A stretch of DNA of 64,000 nt, from NCBI GenBank assembly GCA_027487695.1, contig JAIYDB010000038.1, positions 1 through 64,000 of the forward strand, read 5' to 3'. Shown piece by piece: positions 61,783 to 64,000 of this stretch; the stretch's first letter is position 1; every line of letters begins with the position of its first letter. Made by a program: the position numbers and the translations under genes. Origin of the DNA: Cytophagaceae bacterium. Lineage in GTDB: Bacteria > Bacteroidota > Bacteroidia > Cytophagales > Flexibacteraceae. Under the pieces are notes generated by a model that searched no databases, was not told the origin of the DNA, and saw only the letters and a list, made by a program, of their open reading frames with translations.

Positions 61783-64000
61783 TTACTGTTTAATAAATCT
61801 TTTTATGATTTGGCTACCATCACTTTGTAACTTAAGCATATAGGTTCCTTTTAAGAGTTTACTTATATCCAAAGTTTGGGTTAACGTGCCATTGGAATTT
61901 AAGCTTTCTTCAAGAACAACCTGACCTAAGGTATTTACTATTTGAAGTGTTGCTTCTCCTATAATACCATCGGCAATGATATGAAGGTTATCTTTAGCTG
62001 GATTAGGATAAAACTCTACTTTTAGTGCTGTTTCAGAACCAGAAGCTAGTAATGTGGCAGTTGGAGAGTACATAAACTTTCCATCAAAATCTACCTGACG
62101 TAGGCGATAGTATATTGTTTGCGTACTAGGTGCAGTAACATCTAAGTACTCATAGGTTAACTTACTATTGCTATTACCTGCTGCGTTAAGCGTGCTTATT
62201 TTATCCCAATTCTTACCATCTAAACTTCTTTCCACTTCAAAGTGACTAGCATTTAATTCCATTCCTGTAGCCCAGATAAGTTTTGCACTTGCATCTACTC
62301 TGTTTGCTCTTGTATATAGGAAGGTTACTGGCAACGTATTATTTTGAGGACCTAATACAAACGGGCTAAAATCTGTTTGACCAGTAATAGTAGCAGATCC
62401 TATACCTGATTTTACTCCAGGGGTACCTACTTGCGTAATCAATACATCGTCCCAACGGTTGTAAATACTACTCCAGTGCTGAGGAACTAGTGCATCTGTA
62501 CCATTGCCCGGTAAAGTATTTTCTATACCTGCATAGCTAAAGGTAATATCGGCACCTGGAGCTGGTAAAGGATTAACTGATGTTGTAATATGCCACCAAC
62601 GGTCAATAATTAGATTTGAAACGTCTTGACCATTTCTCATTAAATTAGTTCCTGTTGTATTTGGCGTATTATTGGCGCCAGTTCTGCGGGTACTCATACA
62701 AATGGTTGTATTTGCGTTTGTCCTCTTATTAAAGCTTATAGGTATGTAAGTTGCGTTATCTACCCCAAAAGGATAAACATATGTACCCGTATTACTTCCT
62801 GTGTTCCAGCATACTATACTAGGATTTGTTGCTAAGTTTGTTTCACTTCTAATGTAACCTGTACCTCTACTTATGGTAGTTAATGCACTATTATTTAAGG
62901 TTAAGGTTCTTGAATTCAGGTTTAATTCACCACGAGATAGATTTAATCCTGTTCTTATTACAACCGGACAATTCAGCTGAAAATTATTTACACTGTTTAG
63001 TAACAAATTTGGAATACTTGGGGTAGAAGATGAATTAATAGTTGCCAAACTAGTACTACCAGCCATTTCAATAATGCCATTATCACCAGCAATAGTTGCT
63101 CCATTTACAGTTAGGTTTCCTGCAACTGTTAGTGTTTGATTACCTGAAAAAGTAAGTGTAGTACCTTGACCCAAAACTAAATTTCTACAAGCTGCTCCAG
63201 AACCGTTTATTACAGGATTAAACCCAATATTGGTTGGTATTGTAACATTATCATTAATAGTAGGTACAGCATTCTTAGTCCAGTTAGTTGTTTCTAACCA
63301 ATCGTTATTTGAAGTTTGAGGATTCCAAACATTGGTGTTAGTAGAAACCAACGTTTGAGTAAATGACAATCCTACATAACCTGGACCACCTGTATTATTA
63401 AAGCGAACTTCAAACCTGGAATTTGTATTCAAATAAACATTCAAAATCGAAGGTGTAGGACTAGATACACAACAACCTCGCGTATAAACAAGTCTATTAT
63501 CTATGTAAATCCAGATGTTATCATCAATCCAAGTTAAATCTACTTGGTATAAACCTTCTGTAAAACCTGTACGTCTAATAGATAGACCATAAACTGCATT
63601 TGTAGGACAGCCAGTGTAAGCAGCACCACCAGTTGAATTTGCTTGAGATGGATGCCCACCTGTACCAAATCTTGAGCCTGTATTAAAGTTTAGGGCTGTA
63701 TTGGTGAAAAAGCCATTATACTTTCCGAACTGATTAACACCACCTCCATCTAAATCAAAAGCATAAATATTCCATTGATTAGTTGGATAAAAGTTAGGGT
63801 CGCCTGGGGCTGGGGTAATTGTTATTGTAACAAATTCAGTATCGGTTTCACAACCATTAGAGCCAATAACTCTGTAGGTAGTTGTTTGTAATGGTAATGC
63901 AGTTACAGAAGCAGAAGTTGAATCAGATAGACCAGTAGAAGGGAACCATCTGAAACTTCTTCCGCCTCTGGCTGAAAGGGTTACACCAGTAGGTCTTGAA
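61783..64000 (-). CDS. T9SS type A cargo protein, C-terminal part
   Basis: The frame stays open on the minus strand to the window edge, so at least 738 codons belong to one gene whose 5' end is missing. It contains a PKD/Ig-like unit (WFPSTGLSDSTSASVTALPL), a ligand-binding-type beta domain with paired cysteines (YTRGCCVSSPTPS), a repetitive Asn/Thr-rich region, and a beta-sandwich unit (AKLIWATGMELNASHFEVERSLDGKNWDKI). The terminal Por_Secre_tail domain reads VEFYPNPAKDNLHIIADG to FIKQ. That domain is the T9SS type A signal, so the protein is exported through the outer membrane and probably anchored or released. The ligand or enzymatic role is unknown. Confidence 0.88.
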   Translation of the reverse strand, partial: SRPTGVTLSARGGRSFRWFPSTGLSDSTSASVTALPLQTTTYRVIGSNGCETDTEFVTITITPAPGDPNFYPTNQWNIYAFDLDGGGVNQFGKYNGFFTNTALNFNTGSRFGTGGHPSQANSTGGAAYTGCPTNAVYGLSIRRTGFTEGLYQVDLTWIDDNIWIYIDNRLVYTRGCCVSSPTPSILNVYLNTNSRFEVRFNNTGGPGYVGLSFTQTLVSTNTNVWNPQTSNNDWLETTNWTKNAVPTINDNVTIPTNIGFNPVINGSGAACRNLVLGQGTTLTFSGNQTLTVAGNLTVNGATIAGDNGIIEMAGSTSLATINSSSTPSIPNLLLNSVNNFQLNCPVVIRTGLNLSRGELNLNSRTLTLNNSALTTISRGTGYIRSETNLATNPSIVCWNTGSNTGTYVYPFGVDNATYIPISFNKRTNANTTICMSTRRTGANNTPNTTGTNLMRNGQDVSNLIIDRWWHITTSVNPLPAPGADITFSYAGIENTLPGNGTDALVPQHWSSIYNRWDDVLITQVGTPGVKSGIGSATITGQTDFSPFVLGPQNNTLPVTFLYTRANRVDASAKLIWATGMELNASHFEVERSLDGKNWDKISTLNAAGNSNSKLTYEYLDVTAPSTQTIYYRLRQVDFDGKFMYSPTATLLASGSETALKVEFYPNPAKDNLHIIADGIIGEATLQIVNTLGQVVLEESLNSNGTLTQTLDISKLLKGTYMLKLQSDGSQIIKRFIKQ

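Overview
The window is a chromosomal stretch of a Bacteroidota bacterium. Three things point to that phylum. Two secreted proteins carry C-terminal type IX secretion signals, one of type A (Por_Secre_tail) and one of type B (CHU_C). The readable promoters follow the phylum's -7 TAnnTTTG / -33 TTG pattern, three of them with exactly 19 bases between the elements. Gene starts have poor Shine-Dalgarno sequences and several TTG or GTG starts. Families such as TRL, DUF6922, DUF3575, MORN_2 and the Wzi/RemB-like outer-membrane protein also fit. The class cannot be fixed from sequence reading alone. No rRNA, tRNA, CRISPR array, insertion sequence or prophage was seen.

Layout. 1-9.3 kb: the 3' part of uvrB, dsbD with a translationally overlapping transglutaminase-like protein, then purC / STAS-like / RNase Z, a Wzi-like outer-membrane protein and a DUF6922 protein. 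9.3-16.7 kb: pruA on the minus strand, GNAT acetyltransferase and tsaD, feoAB (ferrous iron uptake), der, and a 72-residue lipoprotein with its own promoter and terminator. 16.8-23.6 kb: a large AsmA-like protein, a PstS-like lipoprotein with two NTF2-like lipoproteins, yicC and lipA. 23.8-28.7 kb: a histidine kinase and response regulator pair, recR, cmk, DUF167, DUF3817, and an orphan toxin-like nuclease fragment. 28.7-34.4 kb: hmgA, a small membrane protein coupled to a secreted MORN_2 protein, then a sigma-54 response regulator and an Hpt protein. 34.4-45.6 kb: kup, rnr, a voltage-gated-type K+ channel, TetR with an AarF/UbiB kinase, a MerC-domain protein behind a clear palindromic operator, a glycosyltransferase, ribBA and a thioredoxin-like protein. 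45.6-50.4 kb: mutL and, divergently, two helix-hairpin-helix proteins, one inner-membrane anchored and one apparently an outer-membrane barrel. 50.4-56.3 kb: a membrane-embedded AraC regulator, a 1,177-residue T9SS adhesin-like protein and a lipoprotein. 56.4-61.4 kb: an ABC-F ATPase and a cluster of small lipoproteins and membrane proteins. 61.8-64 kb: the C-terminal part of another T9SS cargo protein.

Most of the window is housekeeping (DNA repair, tRNA modification, purine, riboflavin and lipoate synthesis, ribosome assembly, RNA decay, K+ and Fe2+ transport). The most interesting reading results are: a MutL that has lost every recognisable endonuclease motif; an ABC-F protein whose Walker A and signature motifs are degenerate in exactly the pair that forms one composite ATP site; a perfect 27-bp operator over the merC promoter; an orphan toxin-like cassette interrupted by an in-frame stop; an adjacent pair of helix-hairpin-helix envelope proteins that could handle DNA; and a paralogous lipoprotein/two-helix cluster. 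No single locus can be called a new system with confidence. The helix-hairpin-helix pair and the 58.1-61.4 kb lipoprotein cluster are the best candidates.
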